Assembly (NCBI GenBank): GCA_026168455.1
Contig: CM047431.1
Span: 61,772,910-61,836,909, forward strand
Length of the DNA: 64,000 nt
Origin: Theocolax elegans
Taxonomy: Eukaryota; Arthropoda; Insecta; Hymenoptera; Cerocephalidae
Reading direction: 5' to 3'
The notes under the pieces were generated by a model that saw only the letters and a program-made list of their open reading frames with translations, had not been told where the DNA came from and did not search any database. A program made the position numbers and the translations under genes. This document shows, in pieces, positions 33,914 through 46,791 of the stretch (within the stretch, counting starts at the first letter, position 1; every line of letters starts with the position of its first letter).

Positions 33914-34522
33914 ATGTAACGTGAAAATTGAAAGAAAATACCGCGTTGATCGGGACGTGTTTTTTCGTGTACAAAATCTGACATTTTTGATAGAAAATGT
34001 TTCAAAAGTTTCGGGTATTTTTTAACTCTTTTTTGAAAACTCATAGCTCAATTTTGATTGCGGTATTTGGAATAAACTATCGAAATAGATGTCTTACAAT
34101 ATATTTCTAGGTCGTTTAAGTTAAAAGTTACAAGACTTAAATTAAAAAAATTTTTAGACTTTTGGGACGATAATAAGCTAATAGGTTAATAATGACATTC
34201 ATTTCTCGCAAATATTCCTTGAGTAATATTTCCTACAAAATAAAGTGAATATCACCACAGCCCAAGTGCGAGCCCATGTGAGTATACCTATAATACAGTA
34301 ATTATTGAACCCAACAATTATTCTCAGGAAGGTAAAGGTACAATTATTAAACGAGCACCTCAAATTATTAATTACGAAATGTCATTTATTACAAAGTATA
34401 TATACGTAATTACATTGAAGATCAACATACGACGTTTTACGCGTGTCGGTATATAATAAATTAAATAAATAAATCTACGAAGCGATCGTTCGTATTAATC
34501 ACAAATCGCACACACCCATAAA

Positions 34523-37500
34523 TTACAGAGTATTATTATTGTCATCGATGAGAGAGTGATTAACGGGACACATGTTTAGATTATCGGTGTCACCAATTAT
34601 CGGGTTGACGATTCTCACGCTTTTGCACTCCGTGCCGCTGAAAAATAGAAAAAGAAGAAGAAGAATATAAACGACAAGTAAGACAAGATATCGGTTTGCC
34701 AAGAATTCAGAGCGCGGAGACGATATTATTTTTGGTTAAAGTGCTTTTCGGTTATGAAAATATTTGGTTCACCTTGGACACGCGTCGAGTAGAGCTTGCG
34801 TCAAGAGGGTTCGACGATCCTCGAACCCGTTCCTAGCGATTCGCGCGATCACGAGGCCGATAAACGATTGGCAAGGAACGCTCGTTGCCTCCAATTCGTT
34901 TTCCATTTGTATCCTGGCAACTGCATCCGTTTCTACGCGGCTATACCAAATTCATAAATAATATAAGCTTTTATTTTTATGTACACGCATCGAAGATGAA
35001 AGAATCATTAATTATTCAATAATTATTGATAATTATTACATCTGCATTTATTAATTACTCATTAATTATTACGTCTTCGTTTAATAATTGTACGAAGATT
35101 TGATTAATAAATTAGAACATATTTGTAAATATTAATTAAAAGACGGTCAAATAAAACATTTGTCTTTCAATAAAATGAAATATAAATTTGTTGATGAAGC
35201 ATTAATAATAAATCATTTTTATGGATTAATAATCTAATTATTATTAATTACTTCGTTCATTTATTAATCATTAAAAACTTAATTGATAAATAAATTTTTT
35301 AAATAAGCATGCCCGTTGAAAAGCGTGATTTATTAAATTTATAAATAATTACTAATTAAAAAGTTAATTATGAATTAAATCTTCAAGTGTTTAATAAATA
35401 GAAATTTAATTATTTAGTGACTTTAATTATTATTTCCAATCCTGATACCGCAGGGTTGGGTAAGAAGTTGCCAACCACTCATTTTCGAATATTTTTTCAT
35501 TATATGACTGTAACACTTAAAAAAACAAATCGACTTACATAACATCTTATATGGTATATATATATGGGTGGTTCTCTGTGACATCGAAGATGAAAAAAAT
35601 AAATATTGCTATAACTGTGGGAATATGTTTTAGAGGTATCTAGTAGTTCTCCTGAATTTTTTCAGATTTTTTCTGGGCCATTATTTTAAGTTACAGAGAG
35701 TCAAAGTTGACATTTTAGCACTTTTTTGCATTATATGACCATTTTCATGAATTTTTAGCTCCCAGGGGATGCATTTTTCACTAAAAACTTAAGTATGACT
35801 TTTTTTGTAAAATTTTCCGAACTTTTCATTAAAAATACTTTTAAAGACATAAATGTATGCTGTCACACTCTTGTAAGCCATTTAAACCTTAAATAGTGAA
35901 AATCAGCAATTCTGCTCCGGACTCTGCTAACCTAACACTGTCTAAAAGTTGGCTTTTTATAGTCAGAAACTGCCTAAAAATTTCCAGAGTGGGTCTAAAT
36001 CATTAAGATCACTTATGGTCAAAATATCCGGGAAAAGTGCCCGAAATATTAATAGAAATGTATATTTGTTGCCTTATAACGATGAATCTATTAGCATGAT
36101 CATTGCAAAAAAATTTATGCACTTACCTTGGAATGGTAGAAAAGTATCTCCACTTGTTTCAGTATCCATCTAATCCCCTGTAAGGTGCTAAAAATACAAA
36201 TATTATTATAAAATTATAAAAAATTATTATTTAATCATTTATAATGCTGGATTTTTAGTTTTACATCCCTTACAAGAATTATAATACTAATCTGAAGGAT
36301 TACTATAAAAGTATCAACATTATTATTATTATTCAGCAATACATTGTTTAGATTTCTCAAACTTGTCACTGTCACGTTATCATATTATTCATTATAATTA
36401 TATATCCGATTTATTTATATATCTTTTGTATTAAATACGTATATTCAGTTATTGTAATAATGATGTTTATATATTTATAGTAATCCTTCAGATTAGTATT
36501 ATACTTCTTGTAAGGGATGTAAAACTGAAAATTCAGCATTATAAATGTTTAAAAATTAATTTTTACATTTGTATAATAATATTTATATTTTTAGCAGCTT
36601 ACAGGGGATTAGATGGATACTGAAATAAGTGAAGATACTTTTCTACCACTCCAAGGTAAGTGCACAAATTTTTTTGCAATGATCATGCTAATAGATTCAT
36701 CGTTATAAGGCAACAAATATACATTTCTATTAATATTTCGGGCACTTTTCCCGGATATTTTGACCATAAGTGATCTTAATGATTTAGACCCACTCTGGAA
36801 ATTTTTAGGCAGTTTCTGACTATAAAAAGCCAACTTTTAGACAGTGTTAGGTTAGCAGAGTCCGGAGCAGAATTGCTGATTTTCACTATTTAAGGTTTAA
36901 ATGGCTTACAAGAGTGTGACAGCATACATTTATGTCTTTAAAAGTATTTTTAATGAAAAGTTCGGAAAATTTTACAAAAAAAGTCATACTTAAGTTTTTA
37001 GTGAAAAATGCATCCCCTGGGAGCTAAAAATTCATGAAAATGGTCATATAATGCAAAAAAGTGCTAAAATGTCAACTTTGACTCTCTGTAACTTAAAATA
37101 ATGGCCCAGAAAAAATCTGAAAAAATTCAGGAGAACTACTAGATACCTCTAAAACATATTCCCACAGTTATAGCAATATTTATTTTTTTCATCTTCGATG
37201 TCACAGAGAACCACCCATATATACATATATATATACACCAACTAAACTTATATAAATAAATACCTTTTCGAATACCGAGTATATATACATACAGAAGATA
37301 TTTATGTATATAATATGATCTGAATTACACTAGAACGATATTGATATTTTCATTATTTAAAATGGAATATATAATAATAAATAAACAAAGATTATGTTTT
37401 TCTTTTTTTAAATTGATTTATATTCATAAATTTACTAAATACATTTAATATCTAAATTCCACAGAATTATAGTTAAATAGTTTTTACAACCGTAGTAGAA

Positions 37501-40500
37501 GTGGAAACGATTTTTAAAGTAGAAAGTACGCATTTTTAAAAGATGGATAGAAAATGGTTAGTTATAATCTACAACATGGCTATTCGTAACCTCAAACCAA
37601 TTAAAATTGGGATATTTCTATACTAGAGCATTATTAAGTATTTTTACCGAAGTATTTTTTATTACATTTTAGTTTAATTATATATCAGTAATTCGACATC
37701 TATTTGGTGACAAAATAAACCCTCCTAGCGATAGTAGCCTTTGACATACTGCTGAGTAACATAAGCTTATATTTTATTTGAGAAGTACAGTTTTAGCACG
37801 CGGATATAATTTAAGGGGATGTCGGATCAGAAATGGTCATTTTTAATACTTTTTTATAAACTAAAGAATACATTTTTGAAACAATCCTGAACGCCATACC
37901 CTTAGGCATGTTTTACATAGTGTACGCAAATTTTTTCTGATTTTTAACTTTGTAATTTAATTCTGGTTATTGCGTTGAAAATTCATGCCTTGTGAGATCA
38001 AGTATATTACCGACCAAAATTGGTTATTTCAATGTATTAGTAACAAATTAATTTGTTCAGATTTTTAATTCAATATTTCCAAGATACAGTTCTTATGTTG
38101 AAAGGTGTAGAATCTCTGTAAATTGGGTCCGACTATCCCGGCAAAAGAAAAATTAGGAAATAGTCGGTGCAAGTTTGACTCTTCCAGAAAAAATGCTTAT
38201 GGCAATATTTAATATGTTCCTTTCTATCAGAGATTTTTTTCGTTATCGGTGAATAATGTCGAGCAGAAATGGTGCTATCCCATTCTTAGACTTAGACAAA
38301 GCCTTGGATACTGTTAATCATAACATTCTACTAAATAAATTATTTAATTAGGTAATAAGATGTAATGCGCATAAACTCATGGAAAGTATCTAAATAAGGG
38401 CAGCAAAAAGATAAAATTAATGGATACTCAAATAATAATAACTATATGGATAACTGGTCTACCGAAGGAACTATACTACGATCTCTCTTATTTATAGTTT
38501 ATGTAAATTATATGCTAAAAATATAATATCTTACATAACTTGAGGCGTCCTTCTCGAAAGAGAATTAAATAAATAAATACAATCTCTATCTACAACTGGC
38601 TAGCGCTAAATAAATTATCTTTAAATATAAAAAATCAACATACATAACTTTTGAAAGTTATTGTAACAGTGTACTAAATAGTAATAATTCTAATTTTAAT
38701 ACCATATATTAGAATATTAATCTAAAAAGAGTTAAAAGTACTATAATATCTTGGTATTAGTTTTGATTATATAGATTAAGTGGACTCAGCATATAGAATA
38801 TATTGTTAATAAAACCAAATTTAGTTTTTTATAAATGTCAATAATTATGAGATTTCGAAACTCTTGAGTATAAGATAAATATAAGATGTTGTAATGCAAG
38901 TAGATTTGTCCTTTTAAGTTTTACACTCAAATAATGAAAAAGTATTCGAAATTAAGTGGTTGGCGACTATTTTCTCAAGTCTGTCTGAACATTCAGAAAG
39001 TTATATGGAACGGTTACATTAATAAAATAGGTTCCGTCTTACTTGTCGAGAATATCCCTAGGCTGTCCAGTTGAGATACGACCAATGGTTCGAGAGCGAT
39101 TCCTGGTGTATCCCATATCAATTGAAATTTTGCTGCTACTTCGATTTTCTCCCTACTGGTCATACTTTTCACTTTTTTCGACATGAGGGATCTGATTAAA
39201 TATTTCAATGTATTGGTTTCGAAGTACCGAAGTATATATACATACAGAAGATATTTATGTATTTTCATATGTCTGAATGCTACAACACTAGAACGATATT
39301 GATATTTCATTATTTACAATGGAATATATAATAATAAATAAACAAGATTATGTTTTTTCTTTTTTTAAATTGATTTATATTCAATAAATTCTACTTTAAA
39401 TACATTAATATCTAAATTCCACAGAATTATAGTTAAATAGTTTTTACAACCGTAGTAGAAGTGGAAACGATTTTTTAAAGTAGAAAGTACGCATTTTTAA
39501 AAGATGGATAGAAAATGGTTAGTTATAATCTACAACATGGCTATTCGTAACCTCAAACCAATTAAAATTGGGATATTTCTATACTAGAGCATTATTAAGT
39601 ATTTTTACCGAAGTATTTTTTATTACATTTTAGTTTAATTATATATCAGTAATTCGACATCTATTTGGTGACAAAATAAACCCTCCTAGCGATAGTAGCC
39701 TTTGACATACTGCTGAGTAACATAAGCTTATATTTTATTTGAGAAGTACAGTTTTAGCACGCGGATATAATTTAAGGGGATGTCGGATTCAGAAAATGGT
39801 CATTTTTAATACTTTTTTATAAACTAAAGAATACATTTTTGAAAAAATCCTGAACGCCATACCCTTAGGCATGTTTTACATAGTGTACGCAAATTTTTTC
39901 TGATTTTTAACTTTGTAATTTAATTCTGGTTATTGCGTTGAAAATTCATGCCTTTTTAGATAAGTAATTAAGTATCTGGTAATTTAATGGCTAATTTAAT
40001 TCATGCCTTTTTAGATAAGTAATTACCGATCAAAAATTGTTTATTCAATTATTATTAACAAATGAATTTTGTTCAGATTTTTAATTCAATATTTCCAAGA
40101 TAATTCTTATGTTGAAAGGTGTAGATCCCTGTAACTTGGGTTCGACATCCCGTTAAAAGAAAAATTAGAGTAGTCGGTGCATGTTTGACTCTTCCAGAAA
40201 AATTCTCATGCAATATTTAATATTTCCTTTTTATCGAAGATTTTTTTCGTTACAGGTGAATAATGTCCAGCAGAAATGGTGCTATCGCATTCTTAAACTT
40301 AAACAAAGCCTTCGATACTGTAGATCATAGCATTCTACTAAATAAATTATTTAATTAGGGAATACGAGGTAATGCGCATAAACTCATGGAAAGTTATCTA
40401 AATAATGGGCAGCAAAAAAGATAAAATTAATGGATACTCAAATAATAATAACTATGTGATAACTGGTCTACCGCAAGGAACTATACTACGATCTCTCTTA

Positions 40501-43500
40501 TTTATAGTTTATGTAAATTATATGCTAAAAGAAAATATAATATCTTATGCTGATGCTACAGTGATTATTATTACTGAATACACTTAGAGAGGCGTCGAAA
40601 GAGAATTAAATAAATAAATACAATCTCAATCTACAACTGGCTAGCGCTAAATAAATTATCTTTAAATATAAAAAAATCAACATACATAACTTTTGAAAGT
40701 TATTGTAACAGTGTACTAAATAGTAATAATTCTAATTTTAATATCCATATATTAGTAATATATTAATCTAAAAAGAGTTAAAAGTACTATAATATCTTGG
40801 TATTAGTTTTGATTATATAGATTAAAGTGGACTCAGCATATAGAATATATTGTTAATAAAACCAAATTTAGTTTTTTATAAATTGTCAATAATTATGAGA
40901 TTTCGAAACTCTTGAGTATAAGATAAATATAAGATGTTGTAATGCAAGTAGATTTGTCCTTTTAAGTTTTACACTCAAATAATGAAAAAGTATTCGAAAT
41001 TAAGTGGTTGGCGACTATTTTCTCAAGTCTGTCTGATGCACATTCAGAAAGTTATATGGAACGGTATTACAATGGTAAAACAGGTTCCGTCTTACTTGTC
41101 GAGAATATCCCTTAGGCTGTCCAGTTGAGATACGACCAATGGTTCGAGAGCGATTCCTGGTGTATCCCATATCAATTGAAATTTTGCTGCTACTTCGATT
41201 TTCTCCCTACTGGTCATACTTTTCACTTTTTTCGACATGAGGGATCTGATTAAATATTTCAATGTATTGGTTAGGTGTCTATGTGCAGCTTCAGTTTCCA
41301 GGATCTAATAGGAAAATTATACTTACTTGGCAAAAAATTTTTCGATGCTCACCTCCAAGTATACGATCTTCCGAATTTCAGAGAATTCGGACGATAGTTC
41401 GGACTTGAGATTCGATGTACTCTGTTTCGACTTTACGCTGTTACCTACAATTTCGTTGGTCAATTTTATTTCAGCTATATTCTCGCTATCGTGATTCAGA
41501 AGATTGATGGAATATATCTGTAAATTTGATTAATAAACTTATAAAAATGACTTATTGGGGAATCTACCTGACCGACGTTCAAAGGTGTGTGAAGGGAATG
41601 TGAAACTCGTTGTGTTACTACCATCTATAAGTTGTAATCTTATGCAAAATTTCAAGGTGATTGGTATATTAATTATCGAGGTTAATTCTTGTAATAAACT
41701 CGAATCACCCTGAACTGATATCTAAGAAATTTTTGAAAAATCAAACTGGTTAACTAATCATCTTCAAACTGTACAAATATAGACTGTATCGTAATAACAA
41801 AAAGCAATATGCTAATGATTTTTTTTTAATTTTTATATACCTGTTAACAGGGTTGCCAGATAGAGGTATGTTTTCTTTCTCGAATAGTGTGACTTGATTT
41901 ACATAAGATAGTACAGGATAGAAAAACCCTAAACGGTAACCCTGCCTGTTAATGAACTGCTGTGTGTATCCTCCCTACCTTATCAACCGAGCTAAACAAA
42001 TAATTAAATTATAATTTATAAAATATTCTATAGTATATTTGAAAAAGTACGAGAAGAGGCGCTTTCGTTCACGAACGACTTACACTTACCATTTTCGACA
42101 AAATCCTTTACCAAAAATATGAGTTGTAACATAATCAATCAATATGTGTTGGTAAGAGATTTCTCGAATACCTGATTAATTTTAATTTAAAATTTTGTGT
42201 ACACACCAATCATTTGCAAAGCAAAGGAACTTCTGCTGTTTCTTCAAATACTATTGATTTATAAATTATATTTGAATTCTTTATTCAACTCGGTTGATAA
42301 GGTAGGTAGATTAGACTTTGGCAATCCCTTTTTCGCTCTGGAAACTATTGAGTAAGACGAGCAAGACGATTATAAATTGAATAATAAATAATATATTGTA
42401 AATAATTAATAATTTTTTATCCAATCACTTAAAATATATTTATATCTACATTTTCAATAAATTATTATATTAATGTTAAGCTTTACTTAGCATTTTTTAG
42501 ATAAATCATTTGCAACATAACTTTTTTTAATCATTTATGACACTTCGTACTAAGATTTTTTATGATAATGCACTTACTGCAGGTCATACTTTAGAACTGC
42601 TTTATCTTTGTAAATAACTTTATAATTAACTTAAAATGTATGATAAAAGTTAATAATAATATAAATTGCTTTAAAAATTATGTAATAGTTTAAGAAATTA
42701 TATAATAAATTATTAATTATTCATAATACATTATTTTTTCGAATTATTAACCCAAGTTTATCTTTATTACCGACCGAGCAAAAAATTTAAATAATTAGAT
42801 TTATTTAACGATGTACAGTATTTTATGCAAAACACAAGTACAGAGCCACTAGAAATCTATCAATAATTTATTATTCGTTGCAATCTCTTTTGAAGGTGAC
42901 CTTTAGACATTGACTTGCAAATTTGCACAATGCCGCATTAAAAATTATAATATTCAATTACTTATAGTCTAGAATACTAGATTTTGTTGAGTAATAGTAA
43001 AAATAAATTTGTGACCCTCAGTCGGTAACGATCCGTCATGCCACCCCGTTAACGACAGCATAATGCAATCGAGAACGAGGATATAGGGCTGGTTTGTGCA
43101 CCTATTAATTAAATACGTTGGGTTTGTGTATTAAAAAATTAGAAATTTTTTTTATGCGAAAATTCTTGGGTACACCATGCGTAAAACGAGTATATTACAA
43201 GATTACGTCGCGAGTCAGCAGATTCTACACAGTAGTAAATGATGCAAATATATACAATGTCGGTAAAGTAGATTGTTTTTAGTTTTTAAGATAATGTTAT
43301 ATCCTGAAATTTGATCGTTATCGGTTTATTGTTTTATGTATCTACCTATATTTAATAATTTAAAAAAATATTAGAATATTATTTTCGATGTAACATTATA
43401 ACCTGATATAATTTTATTTACTTGTATAATTACCATTAAAGCGTCACGTCTGTGTAATTTTAATGAAACTATTTATCTGTATTTAATATAGTAATTAGCA

Positions 43501-44092
43501 AACAACGTAACAAAAATAATATTATAATTCATAATTCGAGTATTTTTTCCTATTTTCTTTATGAATTTCGTAGCGATAAAGTAACGAAGGTAGATCCCTG
43601 TTTAGTTAGGTTAACCTAGATATCCCTTAATATTAAGTAATGAAATTTGTTTTATATTACGCTACGTTGTAATCTGGAAAACGCCGTGCGACAGTTTCAA
43701 TATTACACAATTCTCGACTCGTCCAAGTCCGATTTTCGTGTTTAACAAAATATATATTTTTCGGGTGTTCATCGAGATCGTTGGTGGGCGATCTGTTGAA
43801 AAAGAAATTTGGGTAAGGTTAGTCGTCGACATAATAGGAGCGGGGATCAGAAAAATCCTTTCTCGCGATGTGTTACAAACCGAAAAGTGTGAGACGTAGG
43901 TGCGAGCGCGAAAACAACGGGAACGAAGGCGAGGATGAGGAGAGCGGTGCAAATCAACCACCCGACCAACAAAACATTCACCACTACGGGATCTTGCCAC
44001 TTTTTAAACAAATGTACCACTCCGGTCGCGATAACGCGGCCTTGAGAAAATTCATCTTTTTCACCGAGTACTCGAACGTCCTCCTCTGACAT
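34523..44092 (-). CDS. Putative single-pass membrane protein, unknown family, 5 exons
   Basis: Exons on the minus strand: 44092-43877 (ATG, MSEEDVRVLGEKDE...), 41517-41353, 41304-41096, 34940-34773 and 34637-34523 (TAA). Phases are 0, 0, 2 and 2 and all agree. The model gives 290 residues. After about 38 cytosolic residues there is one strong membrane segment, VVVNVLLVGWLICTALLILA. The remainder is hydrophilic and helical, with RSLMSKKVKSMTSREKIE, IWDTPGIALEPLVV, and near the end Cys residues (VPCQSF, LDACPSGTECKS) that may pair outside the cell, plus N-glycosylation sequons. I do not recognise the family. Joining exon 1 to the rest crosses a 2.4 kb intron and is the weakest step; the last four exons hang together well. 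Intron 3 is 6.2 kb and holds a palindrome and a tandem duplication. Confidence 0.55.
35565..37216. repeat. Giant near-perfect palindrome, ~745 bp arms
   Basis: The left arm (35565-36312) is repeated in reverse at 36471-37216, around a 160 bp AT-rich centre. The ends are GGGTGGTTCTCTGTGACATC and its mirror, next to TA repeats. Arms differ at only scattered bases. A 74-codon frame reads outward-in on both arms (35949-36173 plus, 36609-36833 minus) and differs at a few residues. On the opposite strand of each arm is a short exon-like unit: acceptor-like TTTTAGCAG, ATG, MDTE(I/T)S(E/G)DTFLP, then donor GTAAGTGC. Transcription through it would make a long hairpin. It lies in intron 3 of the membrane-protein gene. 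Confidence 0.9.
38269..38840 (+). pseudogene. Reverse-transcriptase fragment (in duplication unit 1)
   Basis: Broken frames read FLDLDKALDTVNHNILLNKL, then GLPKGTILRSLLFIVYVNY, with later KYLGI-like and WTQHIEYIVNKTKF pieces. This is a jockey/CR1-like RT, plus strand, with several frameshifts and stops. Confidence 0.65.
39026..39219 (-). pseudogene. Truncated, frameshifted copy of exon 3 of the membrane-protein gene
   Basis: Identical in reading to the 3' two thirds of exon 41304-41096 (KYLIRSLMSKKVKSMTSRE... to QLDSL) but cut at the duplication boundary, so it lacks an acceptor. One base is missing after GACAGCCTA, which shifts the frame. It retains the GTAAGA donor. Confidence 0.75.
40275..40890 (+). 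pseudogene. Reverse-transcriptase fragment (in duplication unit 2)
   Basis: Same fragment as at 38269, slightly better preserved: FLNLNKAFDTVDHSILLNKL, then VITGLPQGTILRSLLFIVYV and ISYADATVII where FADD-type residues are expected (YADA, one Asp lost). Confidence 0.7.
41845..41955. repeat. Short inverted repeat
   Basis: GTTAACAGGGTTGCC is mirrored by GGTAACCCTGCCTGTTAA about 90 bp on. Probably a small MITE. Confidence 0.45.
41975..42305. mobile_element. Foldback/MITE, family C, copy 2
   Basis: CTACCTTATCAACCGAG at the left is exactly mirrored at the right. The interior matches the copy at 15755-16065 (GAAGAGGCGCTTTCG, CCAAAAATATGAGTTG). It lies in intron 1 of the membrane-protein gene. Confidence 0.75.
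42747..43052. mobile_element. Diverged family B foldback (TTAA-bounded)
   Basis: TACCGACCGAGCAAAAAATTT on the left and the mirror of TTAACGGGGTGGCATGACGG on the right match family B termini. About 20 bp of the left terminus is lost. Confidence 0.55.
43053..43876. other. Rest of intron 1 of the membrane-protein gene
   Basis: No firm exon. A minus-strand stretch near 43220-43150 reads ESADSRRNLVIYSFYAWCTQ with possible splice signals and could be an extra exon, but I could not fit it to the phases with confidence. Confidence 0.3.
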
Positions 44093-45808
44093 GATGAAAT
44101 AATCGCGATACAGAGACACAGACGCACAGGTGATAACACTAGGTATATATACATATACGATAAGAAATTCACGGCACGTTTAACGACAGCCTTTTCGAAT
44201 GTCAACTCCGAGAATCAAATTGCTTGTACGACTCTCGTTGACGCGCAACTTTTATTGGCAACTGTACTTACATTTCGTATGCGTTAATCGAGTGTCCCAA
44301 ATTTTAAAGGATAGGTAGAGGTGTGTATGTGTGTCAATTAAGAGGGAAATGCACTTACGTTGCGAGAAAAGGTTATACACGTACACACACACACACACAC
44401 ACACAGTGAACAAAAGATGCTGATCGTCGTTTGTTTATATTCAAACAATCATTTTTTAGCCATGAGTGCAAAGTTATATTTGAAAATTATTTTTTATTTA
44501 ACATTCGTTTGGTCGACTTTCATTTCTTTTCTTTTATTTTTGTTTACAACGTATATTTCTTCCACACCGGGCGTTCCATCGTCCAGCGATCGGCCGGTTA
44601 TAAATTTTCCAACGAATACTCAAATCGTTAGCGGTTAATCAATTTCATTATTTCTTGCGCGTATCGTCTCGTATAAATATATTTACAATCTATATAAGGC
44701 AATCGTTTTATTTTAAAACTACGTTTGTATCGATAGATAAAAATGGCCCTGTCTATTATTTATTTTTGTTTTTTTAACATTTTTTTCGAGTTACGCTTAT
44801 TCTCTTGTATTCGATATGTTTCGGATAATACTCTATATATATATATATATATATATAGTCTTCTAACGATATCGCTCGATCGGTCACTGTGTCCCGACTT
44901 ATTGACGCATGGAAAAGTAAAATGTATACGGGGCTAAACGTTACGTTCGCTGCAACAACGTTCACAACGGTGTATGCGCAGTATAAAATTACAAAATATA
45001 AATTTCTATCAAAACGTTTATAAAAGTACATATATATATATATATATATAAATTTTCGAAATTTTATATAATAACTGTTGAAGATTAATAACTGTCGTTT
45101 TAGATGTTGCATCCACTTTAGAGACGAGAGGTTTACAAAAATGTTTTTTTTTAATTAATTTAATCCACTTGGATTCTGATAATTTTGTACTCAAAATCAA
45201 ATACACTCTCTTATTCATTCGTATACCTCTATTTACATGATTTAACATAATTGCCTTTTGCAGAATTTTACATCATTTCCGTTTTTTTATATTATCTAAA
45301 ATTAACAGGGCCATAATAAACAAAAGCAAAAGAAAAAAAAATCGACGCACGAAATAATTTTGCTACGTTATTCGTGTCGTCGTTGGACATTTTCCATAAA
45401 TTATCGTACACATTATTTATGCGGCGTCGAATAATTCGCCTTTAACAAGACAACAATTGACGTTGTAACACCGTACCGGCGGTGCCTCGTGCACGATTGT
45501 CGCCTACTTCCTTCTTTTCTCCTAAACGGTAGAAAAGACAAGAAAAAAAAACACAATAATACTTGCTTCGACGTATTTTTAGTAAAGCGCTACGAAATAC
45601 TTATGTGTATATAAAAAAAGAAACACGAGAAAAATGAGACGATTTTTCGAACGCGTGATCAGCGCGGGAAATCATTCGTAAGAGTTTTCATAAATTATAG
45701 CCGACTGACGTGGTGTATACGAAACATCAACGCGAAACGTTAGTATAGCACAGCCCTTTTCGTTTTTTCTTTTAAAGATGTATGATCACTTTAACGTGAA
45801 ATTGATAT
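44093..45808. other. Intergenic DNA with microsatellites
   Basis: (CA)n at about 44383-44406, (TA)n at about 44833-44857 and about 45030-45049. The upstream region of the membrane-protein gene should lie at 44093-44400. Small ORFs here are built partly from the repeats and are not called. Confidence 0.4.
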
Positions 45809-46385
45809 TTATTTCGAATGCGGGAAGATTAATATTCGGAAGAAGAAGAAAAAATAAAATAAAATAATTATTAATAAATAAATAAATAAGATTGACATCA
45901 CTCGTATACCAGGACAGCCGGTAATGACTTTCGGAATGAAATTGCTGTTCTTACGTATGACTAATAACAATAAACTATATGTGTGACGTAACGAGGTGAC
46001 GAGCAATAACAAGATAACTCCAATTCGTTACGAAGTAAAGTAAACTAACCTGACTCTTTTCATAAATTTTTGAACGAGCGAAACGCGGTACATGTCACAT
46101 GCGAAATGTCGATTATTTTTCGATAAGTAGGATTTCCCATCGAAACATATTCGACGTCCCGTTTGAAATAATAGCTTTTCATTAACAAAAACGTTGTATT
46201 CGCAAAGTGTCCATCTTTCTTTAGTAAACCATATTGTATTACAAGAAAATATTGACGTCGGGGGATCATTCCCACAATTTCCAATGCAACCGATTTTAAT
46301 ATTTACATCGATAATTGGTGGAAAGAAAGTCAGTATACGTTTGGTTAACAGGATTAAATTTTTTTCGCCTTCTCTGTTTCAAGAT
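45809..46385 (-). CDS. Cysteine-rich protein of unknown family, 3' exons only
   Basis: An open stretch from about 46385 to 46050 reads GCIGNCGNDPPTSIFSCN, WFTKERWTLCEYNVFVNE, GRRICFDGKSYLSKNN and FACDMYRVSLVQKFMKRV and ends at donor GTTAGT. A 75 bp intron follows. The last exon is 45974-45809, entered in the matching phase (AG|T), giving SLLLLVIRKNSNFIPKVIT, a Cys, then a strongly hydrophobic run (ILFIYLLIIILFYFFFFF) and a stop. At least seven cysteines and the hydrophobic C-terminus suggest a secreted domain held in the membrane by a tail or GPI anchor. The 5' part is missing: a reading in another frame (46440-46300, with NYRCKY) would join if one base were removed. Family not recognised. 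Confidence 0.45.
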
Positions 46386-46791
46386 AATTGTTGGTATTAT
46401 ACGAGAACAACGAAGAGAAAGAAATTGCTATAATTGGCAAGCCTGTTACACGGAGAATAATGTTGCATCAAAAATTAGTTTATCGTTTAGTAATGGGTGT
46501 ACAGACTGTTAGAATATGATACGGTATACTGTAACAACGTAACAAAATTTAATAAAAAATATTAATTATTTTTTATTATTAAATTTTGGTAAATTTGACT
46601 AAATAAATAAGTGTACTATAATTTAATTAATTCTGATATAGCCTGTACTTTCATTTCCAACCAATATAGTCATTTTTAATACATCATTATTTTCAATGCG
46701 GCAATTCGTCGATTACAACTAAATAACAGTTTGGAGCGTTTGACGCGCGAAAAATTCGTTCTACCGTCGCACTTGAAAAGAATGTTCCAAG

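Larger units (their letters stand above)
37266..41273. repeat. ~2 kb tandem duplication
   Basis: Unit 1 is 37266-39219 and unit 2 is 39220-41273; they match along almost their whole length with small indels. Both start TTCGAA(G)TACCGA and end AATATTTCAATGTATTGGTT. Unit 2 is contiguous with the functional exon at 41304-41096, so it is probably the original and unit 1 the copy. Each unit contains a family-A-like TTTAAGGGGATGTCGGAT motif and a dead RT fragment. Confidence 0.85.

Noticed and set aside
44360..44638. 92-codon plus-strand frame with hydrophobic stretch
   Set aside because: Its N-terminal part is a CA microsatellite (HTHTHTH) and no conserved motif or splice signal supports it.
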